From Ideonella sp. (GTDB lineage Bacteria; Pseudomonadota; Gammaproteobacteria; Burkholderiales; Burkholderiaceae_C), in the NCBI RefSeq assembly GCF_016702655.1, contig NZ_JADJDO010000009.1:62001-126000 (forward strand): a DNA stretch of 64,000 nucleotides, written 5' to 3'. Made by a program: the position numbers and the translations under genes. Positions 38,594 through 47,853 of the stretch are shown here, piece by piece. Positions within the stretch are counted from its first letter, which is position 1. Each line of letters starts with the position of its first letter. The notes under the pieces are model-generated. The model made no database searches and was not told the origin of the DNA. It was given only the letters and a program-made list of their open reading frames with translations.

Positions 38594-40012
38594 ATGAGCC
38601 ATGCCACCACCCGCCCGCCCTCGCTCGACCGGCTGCTCGATTCACCCGCGCTGCGCGAGCTGATCGCAACCCACGGCCGGGGCGACACGCTTGCCGCGGC
38701 CCGGGATGCGCTTGCCGGATGGCGCGCCGGCGCAGGCGATGGCGCAGCTTTCGATCAGATGCGGTTCGAGTCGCAATGCCGCGCGCAGTTGGAGCAGCGC
38801 GCAGCGCCGCACCTCAGGCCCGTGTTCAACCTCACCGGCACCGTGCTGCACACCAACCTCGGCCGTGCGCCGATGCCCACCGAGGCCATCGAAGCGGTCA
38901 CGGCGCTGATGGGCCGGCCCGCGAACCTCGAATACGACCTCGCGCGCGGCGCGCGCGGTGATCGCGACGACCATGTCGAAGGCCTGCTGCGCGAACTCAC
39001 CGGCGCCGAAGCCGCAACGACCGTCAACAACAACGCGGCGGCCGTGCTGCTCGTGCTGGCGGCGCTGGCCGAGCGCAAGGAAGTGATCGTCTCGCGCGGC
39101 GAGCTGGTCGAGATCGGCGGCGCGTTTCGCATCCCCGACATCATGCGCCGCGCCAATGCCAAGCTGGTCGAGGTCGGCACCACCAACCGCACCCATCTGC
39201 GCGACTTCGAGGCCGCGATCGGGCCGCGCACGGCGCTCGTGATGAAGGTGCACGCGAGCAACTATGCGATCCAGGGCTTCACCGCGAGCGTGGCCATGGC
39301 CGAGCTCGGCGCGCTGTGCCGCGCGCGCGGCGTCGCCCTCGCCGAAGACCTGGGCAGCGGCGCGCTGGTGGACATGACACGCTTCGGGCTGCCCGCCGAG
39401 CCGACACCGCGCGAGTCCATCGCCGCGGGCGCACAGGTCGTGACCTTCAGCGGCGACAAGCTGCTCGGCGGCCCGCAGGCGGGCCTGATCGTCGGCGACA
39501 GCGCACTCATTGCACGCATCAAGCGCCACCCGCTCAAGCGCGCGCTGCGCCTGGACAAGATGACGATCGCCGCCCTCGAGGCCGTGCTTAGGCTGTACCG
39601 CGACCCCGATCGCCTCGCCGAGCGCCTGCCCGCGCTGCGCCTGCTGACGCGGCCTCGAAGCGACATCCAGGCCGCGGCCGAGCGCCTGGCCCCGCTGCTC
39701 GCGGCGGCGCTCGGCGATGTCGCGACGGTGCGCGTGCTGGCGTGCAGGAGCCAGATCGGCAGCGGCTCGCTACCGGTCGAGCGGCTGGACAGCGCCTGCA
39801 TCGCGATCGGCGCGCCGGCCGGGTCCAGGCGCGCGGGCGGCTTGCCGGACCGGCTCGCCGCCGCGCTGCGCGCGCTGCCGGTGCCGGTGATCGGGCGCGT
39901 CGAGGATGGCGAACTGCGGCTGGACATGCGCTGCCTCGAGCCCGGTGCACAGGAAGCGGCGTTCGCCGCGCAACTGCCGGGCCTCGCCGGCACGCTCGCG
40001 CCGCCGCGCTGA
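38594..40012 (+). CDS. selA: L-seryl-tRNA(Sec) selenium transferase
   Basis: 472 residues. PLP enzyme converting Ser-tRNA-Sec to Sec-tRNA-Sec with selenophosphate. Motifs: FNLTGTVLHTNLGRAPM, EYDLARGARGDRDDHV, TVNNNAAAVLLVL, and the PLP lysine in VTFSGDKLLGGPQAG (Lys about 290). The frame is intact. It is specific for the tRNA-Sec body, so the altered anticodon should not matter for it (inference from the enzyme's known acceptor-arm and D-arm recognition). SelD is not in the window. Confidence 0.97.
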   Translation: MSHATTRPPSLDRLLDSPALRELIATHGRGDTLAAARDALAGWRAGAGDGAAFDQMRFESQCRAQLEQRAAPHLRPVFNLTGTVLHTNLGRAPMPTEAIEAVTALMGRPANLEYDLARGARGDRDDHVEGLLRELTGAEAATTVNNNAAAVLLVLAALAERKEVIVSRGELVEIGGAFRIPDIMRRANAKLVEVGTTNRTHLRDFEAAIGPRTALVMKVHASNYAIQGFTASVAMAELGALCRARGVALAEDLGSGALVDMTRFGLPAEPTPRESIAAGAQVVTFSGDKLLGGPQAGLIVGDSALIARIKRHPLKRALRLDKMTIAALEAVLRLYRDPDRLAERLPALRLLTRPRSDIQAAAERLAPLLAAALGDVATVRVLACRSQIGSGSLPVERLDSACIAIGAPAGSRRAGGLPDRLAAALRALPVPVIGRVEDGELRLDMRCLEPGAQEAAFAAQLPGLAGTLAPPR

Positions 40013-40051
40013 GAACAAGGCGCAGGAGCGCGCGCCGGCCCGCGCGTCGCC

Positions 40052-40690
40052 CTACTCGATCATGTCGAAGCCCTGCGTCTCGACTTCGACGAAGGCGCGC
40101 GTGAAGGCGGCGAGCGCGGCGTAGAGCCGGGCCCGCGGATGCTGCTCCACCGCGTCGGCAAGCGCGGTGCCGACCCAGGGCTGGACATGCACGCGAAAGA
40201 ACCGGCGCTGGCTTTCGAGATGGCACTGCGCCGGGTCGTCGCCCGCGATCAGGTAGCGCATGACCTCGAACTCGAAGGCGATGTGATCCTCGGTCTGGCC
40301 GCTGGCGACGGCGGCGGGGTCGCGCGTCAGGTGCAGCGCCTCGAGATCGCTGCGCAGCGCGACGAGCGGCTGCTCGTTGAGCGCGCCGGCCAGGTGCGCC
40401 GAACCGTACAGAAAGACCTCCGGCTTGCCGGTCGCGTGGAACAGCGCCTCGTACTCGTCGGTTGCCTGCGCCACGCTGCTGGCGCGCAGCGCGGCCACGA
40501 GATCCTGCCAGGGCGCCTCGAGATAAGCACCGGGCTGCGGCGCCTCGGTCACCGCGACCGCGAACTGCTCGAGAAGCGCCGCGTCGGGCGGCGCAAGCCA
40601 CAGGCGCGCGAGCAGGCCGTAGAGCTCGGCGCGCTGCAGCTCCTCGCCTTCGTCGCGGCTCGACAACTGGACGGTGCGGGTCTCGTTCAC
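40052..40690 (-). CDS. TorD/DmsD-family chaperone for formate dehydrogenase
   Basis: 212 residues, all-helical. LYGLLARLWLAPPD near the N-terminus, TDEYEALFHATGKPEVFLYG, and TEDHIAFEFEVMRYLIAG, the (E/P)xDH motif of the TorD superfamily. Such chaperones bind the Tat signal and immature molybdoenzyme. ATG overlaps the ferredoxin gene stop (ATGA). Last gene of the apbC-DUF3305-DUF3306-ferredoxin-TorD operon. Confidence 0.87.
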   Translation of the reverse strand: MNETRTVQLSSRDEGEELQRAELYGLLARLWLAPPDAALLEQFAVAVTEAPQPGAYLEAPWQDLVAALRASSVAQATDEYEALFHATGKPEVFLYGSAHLAGALNEQPLVALRSDLEALHLTRDPAAVASGQTEDHIAFEFEVMRYLIAGDDPAQCHLESQRRFFRVHVQPWVGTALADAVEQHPRARLYAALAAFTRAFVEVETQGFDMIE

Positions 40691-42879
40691 AGGTCGCTGA
40701 TCCTGATTTCACCCGCGTTGGAGTGCATGTCGATCACGCGGCAGTCGCTGCACATCTTCAGGCGCTCGGCCGCCGCGCCCTGGAACATCGAATGGCCAGC
40801 GAGCTTGAGCATCATGCTCTCGATCGCACGCACGGTGCCGAAGGGCTTGCCGCAGCGGATGCACTGGTAGGGCGACGCCTCGGCGAGCACGCGCAGGCGC
40901 TGGCGTGCCTTGCCGCCATCGGCCAGCCACAGGCGCGGCTCGAGGCGGATCGCGCCCTCGGGGCAGGTGGTCGCGCACAGGCCGCACTGGACGCAGTTGC
41001 CCTCTACGAAGCGCAGTTGCGGCGCATCGGGGTTGTCGGCCAGCGCGCCTTCGGGGCAGGCGCCGACGCAGGCCAGGCACAGCGTGCACTTGTCGGCATC
41101 GACCGCGAGCGTGCCCCAGGGCGCGCCGGCGGCAGGCAGCGCGATCGCGTCGGGCACCGGCCCCGGCGCCTGCGCCAGCAGGTGGTCGATGGCGATGTCG
41201 AGCGTCGCGCGCTTGTCGGCCTGCGGCGCGAGCGCGGCGGGGCGCGCCACGCCTTGCGCCGGCGACGCCTGCAGCGCGGCGTCGAGCGCGGCCAGGTCGC
41301 GCGCGTCGCGCGCCTCGAGCAGGCTGAAGTGCGTACCGGCGTAGCCCAGACCCGCGAGCACGGCCTGCGCGTGCGCCATCTGCTCGGCAAGCGCCTGCCG
41401 GTACTCGGGCGCTTCTTCGTCTGTCAGCAGCACCCAGACATTGCTCGCGCCGAGCGCGATCGCCGCGAGCCAGAGGTCGATGCCGACGCTCGCCACGTGC
41501 CAGACCGCGAGCGGGATCACGCGCGCGGGCAGGCCGCGGATCGCGCGGTCGGTGCGCGCCGCGCGGCCCAGATCCTCGACCATGCGTGCGCCGGCCTCGC
41601 GGCTGTGGACGAGCAGCGCCGCGCCGCGGCCGCCGGCGCGCGCGTAGGTCGAGAGCAGTGTGCGCAGCACGCGCCCCTGGTCGAGCGTGCTCGGCGTCGA
41701 GTACGCGAGCGCGCCGCTCGGGCAGACGCTGGTGCAGGCGCCGCAGCCCACGCACAGCATGGGCTCGACGATGACGCCGCCGCCGAGGCCACCGGCCACC
41801 GGCACGGCCGGCTGCGTGCGATCGCGTGCCGGCGCGACGCGCGTCTTGCCCTTGAGCGACGCGTCGCTGCGGATGGCGCGCGCCGAGCAGACCTCGATGC
41901 AGGCCCTGCAGCCGATCTGCTCGTTGCGGCTGTGCGCGCACAGCCTGGCCTTGTACTGAAGGAAGCGCGGCTTGTCGAACTCGCCGACTAGATCGCGCAG
42001 CGCGAGCACGGCCGCCGCGAGCTTGCGCTCGTCGCTGCCGGCATGGAAGTAGCCCTGCGGCGGCGCGTGCTGCGTGAAGGCCGGCGCGGCGCGCAGATCG
42101 AGCACGAGGTCGAAGGTCGCGCTCGTCTCGCGCGGCGCGCGCTCGAAGTCGATCGCCCCGGCCGCTTCGCAGACGCGCACGCAGTCGCGGTGTGACCGGC
42201 ACGCGGCGAGGTCGACCTGGTAGTCGAACCCGATCGCGCCCTCGGGGCAGGCGGCGATGCACGCGTTGCAGCGCGTGCACAGGTCGAGATCGATCGCGTT
42301 GGCCGCCGTCCAGCCGGCCTCGAAGTTGCCGAGCCAGCCCGTGAGCCGCGTCAACTGCCCGGCATGCACGGCACCCGCGCGGCGTTGCGCGAGCGCGCCC
42401 GGCGCCGTGACGAGCAGGCTTGCCTGCAGGCCGGCGCCGAGCATCGCCGCTGCGCGCTCGGCCGCCTCGGCAGGGCCGATCACGAGGCAGCGGCCGGCGC
42501 TGCGATAGGTGACGGTCGCCACCGGCTCCGGATCGGGCAGTTGCGCGGCCGCGATCAGGGCCGCGATCTTGGGTGTTGCCGCGGCGCCATCGGCAGACCA
42601 GCCGGCCGTCTCGCGGATGTTGACGAAGCGGATCGGGCGCTCGGCCAGGCCGGGCGCGCCGGCGGTCAGCTCGGCGAGCTCGAGGAACAGCCGGCTCTCC
42701 TGCGTGCAGGCAACGAGCAACTCGTCGCCCGACCGCGCCGCGCGCTGGAACTCAGGCGCTTCGCGGCGGCACAGGGTCGTGTACGGGCTCGGCGGCAGTT
42801 GCGCCTGCGGCAAGGCCTGGCCCAGCGCCCGGCTGTCCAGCGGCAGCGTTCGATTGCAGTTGCAGATCAGCGTCTTCAT
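40687..42879 (-). CDS. multi-cluster 4Fe-4S ferredoxin of FDH maturation cluster
   Basis: 730 residues. Several CxxCxxCxxxCP sites: CTRCNACIAACPEG (about 200), CVGCGACTSVCPSG (about 365), CTLCLACVGACPEG (about 590) and CVQCGLCATTCPEG (about 620). There are also CRACIEVC and two further paired-Cys sites near the ends (CNCN; CIRCGKPF with CSDC). Such proteins accompany fdn genes in Burkholderiales and probably transfer electrons or support cofactor assembly. Cytoplasmic; no signal peptide. Confidence 0.85.
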   Translation of the reverse strand: MKTLICNCNRTLPLDSRALGQALPQAQLPPSPYTTLCRREAPEFQRAARSGDELLVACTQESRLFLELAELTAGAPGLAERPIRFVNIRETAGWSADGAAATPKIAALIAAAQLPDPEPVATVTYRSAGRCLVIGPAEAAERAAAMLGAGLQASLLVTAPGALAQRRAGAVHAGQLTRLTGWLGNFEAGWTAANAIDLDLCTRCNACIAACPEGAIGFDYQVDLAACRSHRDCVRVCEAAGAIDFERAPRETSATFDLVLDLRAAPAFTQHAPPQGYFHAGSDERKLAAAVLALRDLVGEFDKPRFLQYKARLCAHSRNEQIGCRACIEVCSARAIRSDASLKGKTRVAPARDRTQPAVPVAGGLGGGVIVEPMLCVGCGACTSVCPSGALAYSTPSTLDQGRVLRTLLSTYARAGGRGAALLVHSREAGARMVEDLGRAARTDRAIRGLPARVIPLAVWHVASVGIDLWLAAIALGASNVWVLLTDEEAPEYRQALAEQMAHAQAVLAGLGYAGTHFSLLEARDARDLAALDAALQASPAQGVARPAALAPQADKRATLDIAIDHLLAQAPGPVPDAIALPAAGAPWGTLAVDADKCTLCLACVGACPEGALADNPDAPQLRFVEGNCVQCGLCATTCPEGAIRLEPRLWLADGGKARQRLRVLAEASPYQCIRCGKPFGTVRAIESMMLKLAGHSMFQGAAAERLKMCSDCRVIDMHSNAGEIRISDL

Positions 42880-43339
42880 GGGGTGGGCTCGCGTCGGCGG
42901 GCTTGGGCTGCTCAGCGAGCTCGTCGTCGATCAGGCCGAGCGCGCGCGCATTGACGAGCTGGCGCAGCATGGCCTTGGGGATGGGCTCGAACTTGTTGTA
43001 GTCGTCGATGTAGGTATCCAGGCCGTCCATCACGTTGAAATGCGGCTCTGACGCGAAGAGCTTCTTCAGCGCCGCGTTCTTCACCCCCGGTTCGACATCG
43101 GGTGCGACGAAGCGCGAAAAGTCGGACTCGGCGCTGAGCCCGGCCACGTCGGCAAGGGTCGGCGCAGCAGGCGCGGATGCCGTCGCCAGGGGCGGCGCTG
43201 GCGCCGCGGCCGCTGCGGGCAACGGCGCCGCCGGCTGTGGCGGCGCGATGGCAGGCGGCTCGGCGACGCCCTCGCGGGCCTGCGCCTTGCGCCGCGACCA
43301 GCGCGCCAGGAAGGCAGTATCGTCGCCCGGCTCAGCCAT
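42752..43339 (-). CDS. DUF3306 protein
   Basis: 195 residues from ATG 43339 (MAEPGDDTAFLARWSRRKAQ). After a Pro/Ala linker comes the conserved core: DFSRFVAPDVEPGVKNAALK, then DGLDTYIDDYNKFEPIPKAM. The last 40 residues overlap the ferredoxin start by 128 bp in another frame and are low-complexity, so the true end may be earlier if a base is wrong. Starts 8 bp inside the DUF3305 gene. FDH maturation role inferred from context. Confidence 0.8.
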   Translation of the reverse strand: MAEPGDDTAFLARWSRRKAQAREGVAEPPAIAPPQPAAPLPAAAAAPAPPLATASAPAAPTLADVAGLSAESDFSRFVAPDVEPGVKNAALKKLFASEPHFNVMDGLDTYIDDYNKFEPIPKAMLRQLVNARALGLIDDELAEQPKPADASPPHEDADLQLQSNAAAGQPGAGPGLAAGATAAEPVHDPVPPRSA

Positions 43340-43850
43340 GGTCGGGACCCTGCAGCGCACGCGCCTGGCGCTCGCGCTCCTGCGGGCTCAGGAAGGATTG
43401 CGCGCGCTGGCGGCGCGGCGCCTCGACCTGGTAGTGGGCGTTGGTGAAGACGCGCAGCCACTCGCGCAGGTCGTCCTGCAGCGGCACGTTGTCGACCTTC
43501 TCCTCGGCGCACAGCCAGCGGTCGGCTTCGATGTAGGACAGGCTCACTGCAATCGGCCGCGCAAGCGACGCGTCGCCTTCGACGGCACGCCACGGCACGA
43601 ACCACACCGGCTGCCCGGCAGTCAGGTTCAGGAAGTAGCCCTTGCACTCGTCGGCGAAGAGCTCGAGCTTCAACCCGGGGTGAAGCCAGCGCGAAACGGT
43701 GCCATCGTCGTGCAGCTTGCGCGGCGCGCTGCCGAATGTCCCGTCGTCGGCAATGACCTCGACCACGCGGTGGCGCCAGTCCTCCCAGGGGTTGGGCTGC
43801 GCGGTACGCTCCATCACCACCGCCACCATCACTGCAGGGCGGTCGCGCAT
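43332..43850 (-). CDS. DUF3305 protein
   Basis: 172 residues from ATG 43850, five bases after the apbC stop. Core motifs VVMERTAQPNPWEDWRHRVV, HPGLKLELFADECKGYFLNL and QPVWFVPWRAVEGD match the DUF3305 family found with DUF3306 beside FDH genes. No known catalytic motif. Confidence 0.85.
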   Translation of the reverse strand: MRDRPAVMVAVVMERTAQPNPWEDWRHRVVEVIADDGTFGSAPRKLHDDGTVSRWLHPGLKLELFADECKGYFLNLTAGQPVWFVPWRAVEGDASLARPIAVSLSYIEADRWLCAEEKVDNVPLQDDLREWLRVFTNAHYQVEAPRRQRAQSFLSPQERERQARALQGPDHG

Positions 43851-43855
43851 CTTGC

Positions 43856-44947
43856 TCAGGAAGTCTTCGAGATCGTGATGGTCGGGAACTTGGACGAGAA
43901 GTCCTTGGCCCGCTGCGCGATCCTCACCGCCACCTGGCGCGCGACGCTCCGGTAGATGCCCGCGACTTCGCTGTCGGGGTCGCTGACCACCGTCGGCCGG
44001 CCGGCGTCGGCCTGCTCGCGAATGCCGAGCGCGAGCGGCAGCGCGCCGAGGTAATCGACACCGTACTCGGCCGCCATGCGCTTGCCGCCGTCGGCGCCGA
44101 AGATGTGCTCGGCGTGACCGCAGTTCGAGCACACATGGACCGCCATGTTCTCGACGATGCCGAGGATCGGCACGCCGACCTTCTCGAACATCTTCAGGCC
44201 GCGCCGGGCGTCCATCAGCGCGATGTCCTGCGGCGTCGTGACGATCACCGCGCCGGTCAGCGGAACGCGCTGGGAAAGCGTGAGCTGGATGTCGCCGGTG
44301 CCGGGCGGCATGTCGACGATCAGGTAGTCGAGCTCGGCCCAGTTGGTCTGGCGCAGCAACTGCTCGAGCGCCTGCGTGGCCATCGGTCCGCGCCAGATCA
44401 TCGGGTTGTCGGCATCGACCATGAAGCCGATCGACATCACCTGCACGCCGTAGTTCTCCATCGGCTCCATCGACTTGCCGTCGGCGCTCTCGGGCCGGCC
44501 GGCGATGCCCATCATCGTGGGCATGCTCGGGCCGTAGATGTCGGCGTCGAGGATGCCCACCGCCGCGCCTTCGGCGGCGAGCGCGAGCGCGAGATTGACC
44601 GCAGTCGTGCTCTTGCCCACGCCGCCCTTGCCCGACGCGACGGCGACGATGTTCTTCACCCTGGGCAGCAACTGCACGCCGCGTTGCACCGCATGGGCAA
44701 CGATCTTCGTCGCCAGGTTCGCGCTCACGTTCTCGACGCCGGGCACCGTGCGCGCGGCGGCGATCAGCGCGCGGCGCAGCGCCGCGACCTGGCTCTTGGC
44801 CGGATAGCCGAGCTCGACGTCGAAGACGACGTCGCCGCCCTCGACCTTGAGGTTCCTGAGCTGCTTGGTCGAGACGAAGTCCTTGCCGGTGTTGGGATCG
44901 GTGACGGTGGCGAGGGCGGCGAGGACGGCGGATTCGGAGATGGACAT
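43856..44947 (-). CDS. apbC: Mrp/ApbC iron-sulfur cluster carrier ATPase
   Basis: 363 residues. N-terminal MIP18-like domain (SAVLAALATVTDPNTGKD), then the P-loop GKGGVGKSTTAVNLALALA (deviant Walker A), DADIYGPSMPTMMG, and the cluster-binding CxxC in HVCSNCGHAEH. Loads 4Fe-4S clusters. Heads the operon with the FDH maturation genes, which fits the Fe-S-rich FDH. Confidence 0.95.
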   Translation of the reverse strand: MSISESAVLAALATVTDPNTGKDFVSTKQLRNLKVEGGDVVFDVELGYPAKSQVAALRRALIAAARTVPGVENVSANLATKIVAHAVQRGVQLLPRVKNIVAVASGKGGVGKSTTAVNLALALAAEGAAVGILDADIYGPSMPTMMGIAGRPESADGKSMEPMENYGVQVMSIGFMVDADNPMIWRGPMATQALEQLLRQTNWAELDYLIVDMPPGTGDIQLTLSQRVPLTGAVIVTTPQDIALMDARRGLKMFEKVGVPILGIVENMAVHVCSNCGHAEHIFGADGGKRMAAEYGVDYLGALPLALGIREQADAGRPTVVSDPDSEVAGIYRSVARQVAVRIAQRAKDFSSKFPTITISKTS

Positions 44948-45144
44948 GGGCGAAGGATCTGATCTGTGATTTCCGGTGAAGTCTAGCGGCAAGCCCGCCC
45001 AGTCTGCCTGCGGCAGGGTCATTGGCTGTCGTCCAACGCCCAGCGGATGCGCAGGCCCTTGAACTTGCTCGACCCGCGTTGCGTGAACGTCGATGACGGC
45101 ATCGCCAGCATGCCGGGACAGGGCAAGGGGCCGCCGACCCAGGC

Positions 45145-45873
45145 TCAGGATTCGATCAGTTCGTCGATTCCGGGCCGGGCCAGGCGGTTCGCGGCGTCGC
45201 CCGGGCCGCGAACCGGCATCACCTCGGCCTGTCCGAAGAGGGGATCGCGGATGCGCAGGCAGGAGTACAAGGGGTGCAGGTTCTTCGCGCCCAGGGTCTG
45301 GAAGAGCTTGCCTTCGGTCGCGGCGACTTCGAAGCCGACCTTCGGATCGGCGAGCGAGATCGTCGGCGGCAGCTTCACGTCGGCCGCCAGCACCAGGCGG
45401 GCCGCGTTGTCTTCGGAGATGATGATGCTCGCGCGCTCGGCGGCATGGACCGACTCGACGAGCAGCCACTCCTTCTTCCAGCGCTTGCGCTCGTAGTTGT
45501 CCAGCATCGCCTCGGCGACCTGGCCGCGGTTGCGCAGCCGGCGAAGCTGCAGTCCGCTTGCGTGGAACACGAACGCGCCGGCTCCCGAAAACCGGATCGA
45601 GACTTCGAATCGCGCGGCGGCCTGTACGTTGGCCCCGCCGCTGGCATCCAACTGGACGCCCTCGGTCGAGGTGAACTGCATCCCAGACTTGCCCGGCGTC
45701 ACCTCGACATCGCACGGAATGCCGAGCTCGGCGAGGGTGCCGACGCGCCGGAAGCGGCCACCTTCGAGGACACCGATGTCGCCCACGTCCACCGGGTCGG
45801 CAGGCAGCCAGGATGCGAAGAAGCCGAGGTTTCCGTGCATCTCTTCCTGGTAGGTCTTGACGGGGCTGGCCAT
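45145..45873 (-). CDS. unknown protein paired with TIR/transglutaminase-like gene
   Basis: 242 residues, AGGAGC before ATG 45873. Mostly beta with little helix: DVGDIGVLEGGRFRRVGTLA, a Gly-rich stretch (DASGGANVQAAARFEVSIRF) and one amphipathic helix (AEAMLDNYERKRWKKEW). No signal peptide. 36 bp after the TIR gene, so probably one operon. The N-terminal region faintly recalls bacterial gasdermins, but I cannot support that assignment from sequence alone. The 197 bp between this gene and apbC contain only a 30-codon open frame (45019-45111). Confidence 0.7.
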   Translation of the reverse strand: MASPVKTYQEEMHGNLGFFASWLPADPVDVGDIGVLEGGRFRRVGTLAELGIPCDVEVTPGKSGMQFTSTEGVQLDASGGANVQAAARFEVSIRFSGAGAFVFHASGLQLRRLRNRGQVAEAMLDNYERKRWKKEWLLVESVHAAERASIIISEDNAARLVLAADVKLPPTISLADPKVGFEVAATEGKLFQTLGAKNLHPLYSCLRIRDPLFGQAEVMPVRGPGDAANRLARPGIDELIES

Positions 45874-45909
45874 CGTTGCTCCTGCGGCTGGTCCGACTCC
45901 TCGCGGTCG

Positions 45910-47451
45910 TTAGCCGCGCAGCTTACGCACATCCACGAAATGCACAAGCCGCAGGTCCTGGCGCCGGATCAGGCGTTCGGCGACGTCCCTGGCAGACGCG
46001 AAGTCGAGCAACTTGTCGACCCGGGACCCGCCTTCCTCCGCGGTCACCGGAGAGTCGGCCTCGACGGCACCGGTCCCTTCGATGAACACCGCATCGCCTG
46101 CGGTGACGGCCCGGCGCAAGTCGCCGAGCGAAGGCTTGTCCCAGGCCGGCTCGCCCGCGGCCCGGTAGCCGGGCAAAGCGTGCGCCATTTTCGCCGTCTC
46201 CACGACGATGACCAGGGCCTGCAGACCGGCCGCCTCGAACAGGGCAGCGAACAGGCAGGCCAGGTCGATGCAGGTGGCGGCCTTGCCGTGGACGATCTGC
46301 ATCGGCCAGCGGATCGCCTGTACACCCGCGCGCGTGCCGGTTTGGGGCTCGATCTCGTAGGCGTAACGGCCGCGCTTGAACTCGTCGTACATCACCTGGC
46401 ACAGCGCGAATTCGTGCTCCCGGCCGGCCAGGCCAGGGTTGGCGTCCTTGGCAAGCTTGCGTGCGCGCTTCACCTCCTCCTGTACCGTGCTCTCCCGGGT
46501 CGCAATGTGCGTCAGCAAGGCCGGCCCGTCACTGCTGTCCCAGAGGTTCGCGTCGCTCGCGTTCCAGCGCGCGGTTCCCGTCTTCTGCAACGCCTCCTTC
46601 TCGTTCTCGCCGCGCGCCATCTCGACCGGCTCGACGAAGCCGCGCCGGAAACTGCCGAGCTGATTGCGAAACTCGACCAGCAGGTCGGGCTCGCTCTTCC
46701 AGCGGATCTCGCCCTGCAAGGTCGGCGAGCAGTCCGTCGCGGCCTTGTCGTACTGCAGGCGCAATACCGGGATGAAGTGCGCATACGCCATCGCCAGCGC
46801 GAGGTGCACGTCGGACAGGCGCTCGCCGAGCAGGAACACGCACAACTCGGAGCGCCACAGCGTTTCGAGCAGGCGAACGTCGTCCATCGCCCGCGACTTG
46901 CGGTTCGGCGTCTGGCGCGTCACCGAAAAGTGTTCGCGGCGCAACAGCTCGGCCACTTCGTCGGCGATGCGGCGCAGTGCCGGCGAGTCGTCGACGACCA
47001 GCGTCGCCTCGTTGCTGCGGCGCAGGCCCTGCAACGGGGGCACCGAGAAGCGTGCCGATTCGAGGAACTCGGCGATCGCCGTGCGGTGGCGCTCGTCGTT
47101 CTGCTCCGGCGCCGCGGCGTCGAAGGGCACGACGTCCTCGGGGAATCGCGTGACGTGCCGCGCCAGCACCTGCTGATCGACGAACAGCAGGCGCGGAATG
47201 CGGGCGCGGCGGGCCAGGTCGAGTTCGTGGCCGATATAGGTCGAATAGGCCGCTGCGTCCTGGTCGTTCGGGCGCCGCGTGATCACCGAGATGAAGCCTC
47301 TGGCCTCGAACAGGTAGCGCTCCAGCTTGGCCACGCACCAGGTGTCGCTCTTCTGGTCGGCGCGCAGCGGAATGTTGTCGCGCACGAAGTGGCGCAGGAA
47401 GTAGCTGTTGATCGCGACGTCGCGGTAGCTGTGGCTGAAGAAGACGTGCAT
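45910..47451 (-). CDS. TIR-like domain plus transglutaminase-like domain protein
   Basis: 513 residues from ATG 47451. The N-terminus MHVFFSHSYRDVAINSYFLR is the first strand and loop of a TIR-like domain; TWCVAKLERYLFEARGFISV and ELDLARRARIPRLLFVD continue it. The middle (WRSELCVFLLGERLSDVHLA) resembles a second nucleotide-sensing or TIR-like fold. From about residue 370, GKAATCIDLACLFAALFEAA with AKMAHALPGYRA gives the Cys and His of a transglutaminase-like cysteine protease or hydrolase. Likely immune or signalling role (inference). Confidence 0.75.
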   Translation of the reverse strand: MHVFFSHSYRDVAINSYFLRHFVRDNIPLRADQKSDTWCVAKLERYLFEARGFISVITRRPNDQDAAAYSTYIGHELDLARRARIPRLLFVDQQVLARHVTRFPEDVVPFDAAAPEQNDERHRTAIAEFLESARFSVPPLQGLRRSNEATLVVDDSPALRRIADEVAELLRREHFSVTRQTPNRKSRAMDDVRLLETLWRSELCVFLLGERLSDVHLALAMAYAHFIPVLRLQYDKAATDCSPTLQGEIRWKSEPDLLVEFRNQLGSFRRGFVEPVEMARGENEKEALQKTGTARWNASDANLWDSSDGPALLTHIATRESTVQEEVKRARKLAKDANPGLAGREHEFALCQVMYDEFKRGRYAYEIEPQTGTRAGVQAIRWPMQIVHGKAATCIDLACLFAALFEAAGLQALVIVVETAKMAHALPGYRAAGEPAWDKPSLGDLRRAVTAGDAVFIEGTGAVEADSPVTAEEGGSRVDKLLDFASARDVAERLIRRQDLRLVHFVDVRKLRG

Positions 47452-47501
47452 GTCGATGTCCGGCAGGTCGGCGCCCAGGCGCAGCTCGCGGGCAGGCAAG
47501 C

Positions 47502-47768
47502 TTAGCCGAGCGGCGCCGGCGGCCACCCGTCGAGCGCGGCAGGATCGTTCCCGCTCCGGGCAGGGCCGGCGACTCGCTGCCGGTGAAAGCACTGTCGACC
47601 GCGAGCCACGGCTGGGCCGCTGAGGTCGGGGTCTGCCCGTAGGGCATCGGGCCGACGCAGAGCCATCCACGGATTGAACGGCGATGGTCCCGCCAACGCT
47701 TCGAGCAGGACTGTCAGCGCGGCGGCACGCCAGGTGCCCAGTGGCACGCGCAGGAACATGGTGGTCAC
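47502..47768 (-). CDS. possible small protein upstream of TIR gene
   Basis: 88 residues (MTTMFLRVPLGTWRAAALTV, then LLEALAGPSPFNPWMALR). The first 45 codons favour G or C at the third position; the remainder is Arg/Pro-rich and less convincing, and a continuation in another frame (GQTPTSAAQPWLAVDSAFTG) is also plausible, so there may be a frame error near 47650. It could be a separate operon gene, or nothing. Confidence 0.3.
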   Translation of the reverse strand: MTTMFLRVPLGTWRAAALTVLLEALAGPSPFNPWMALRRPDALRADPDLSGPAVARGRQCFHRQRVAGPARSGNDPAALDGWPPAPLG

Positions 47769-47853
47769 GGAGCCGCCTGCGGCGGCCGGCCGCCGCGAGG
47801 TGTGTCCCTACAATGACGGCTTCCCGGCGGAGCCTCGCAGCAGGCCCAGTCCA

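Noticed and set aside
45019..45111. 30-codon open frame between apbC and the unknown gene at 45145
   Set aside because: Too short, no ribosome site or recognisable homology; it could be a decayed C-terminus, but cannot be supported.
45145..45873. Firm call of a bacterial gasdermin
   Set aside because: Only a loose strand pattern near the N-terminus suggests it; size and partner fit, but no diagnostic motif is visible.
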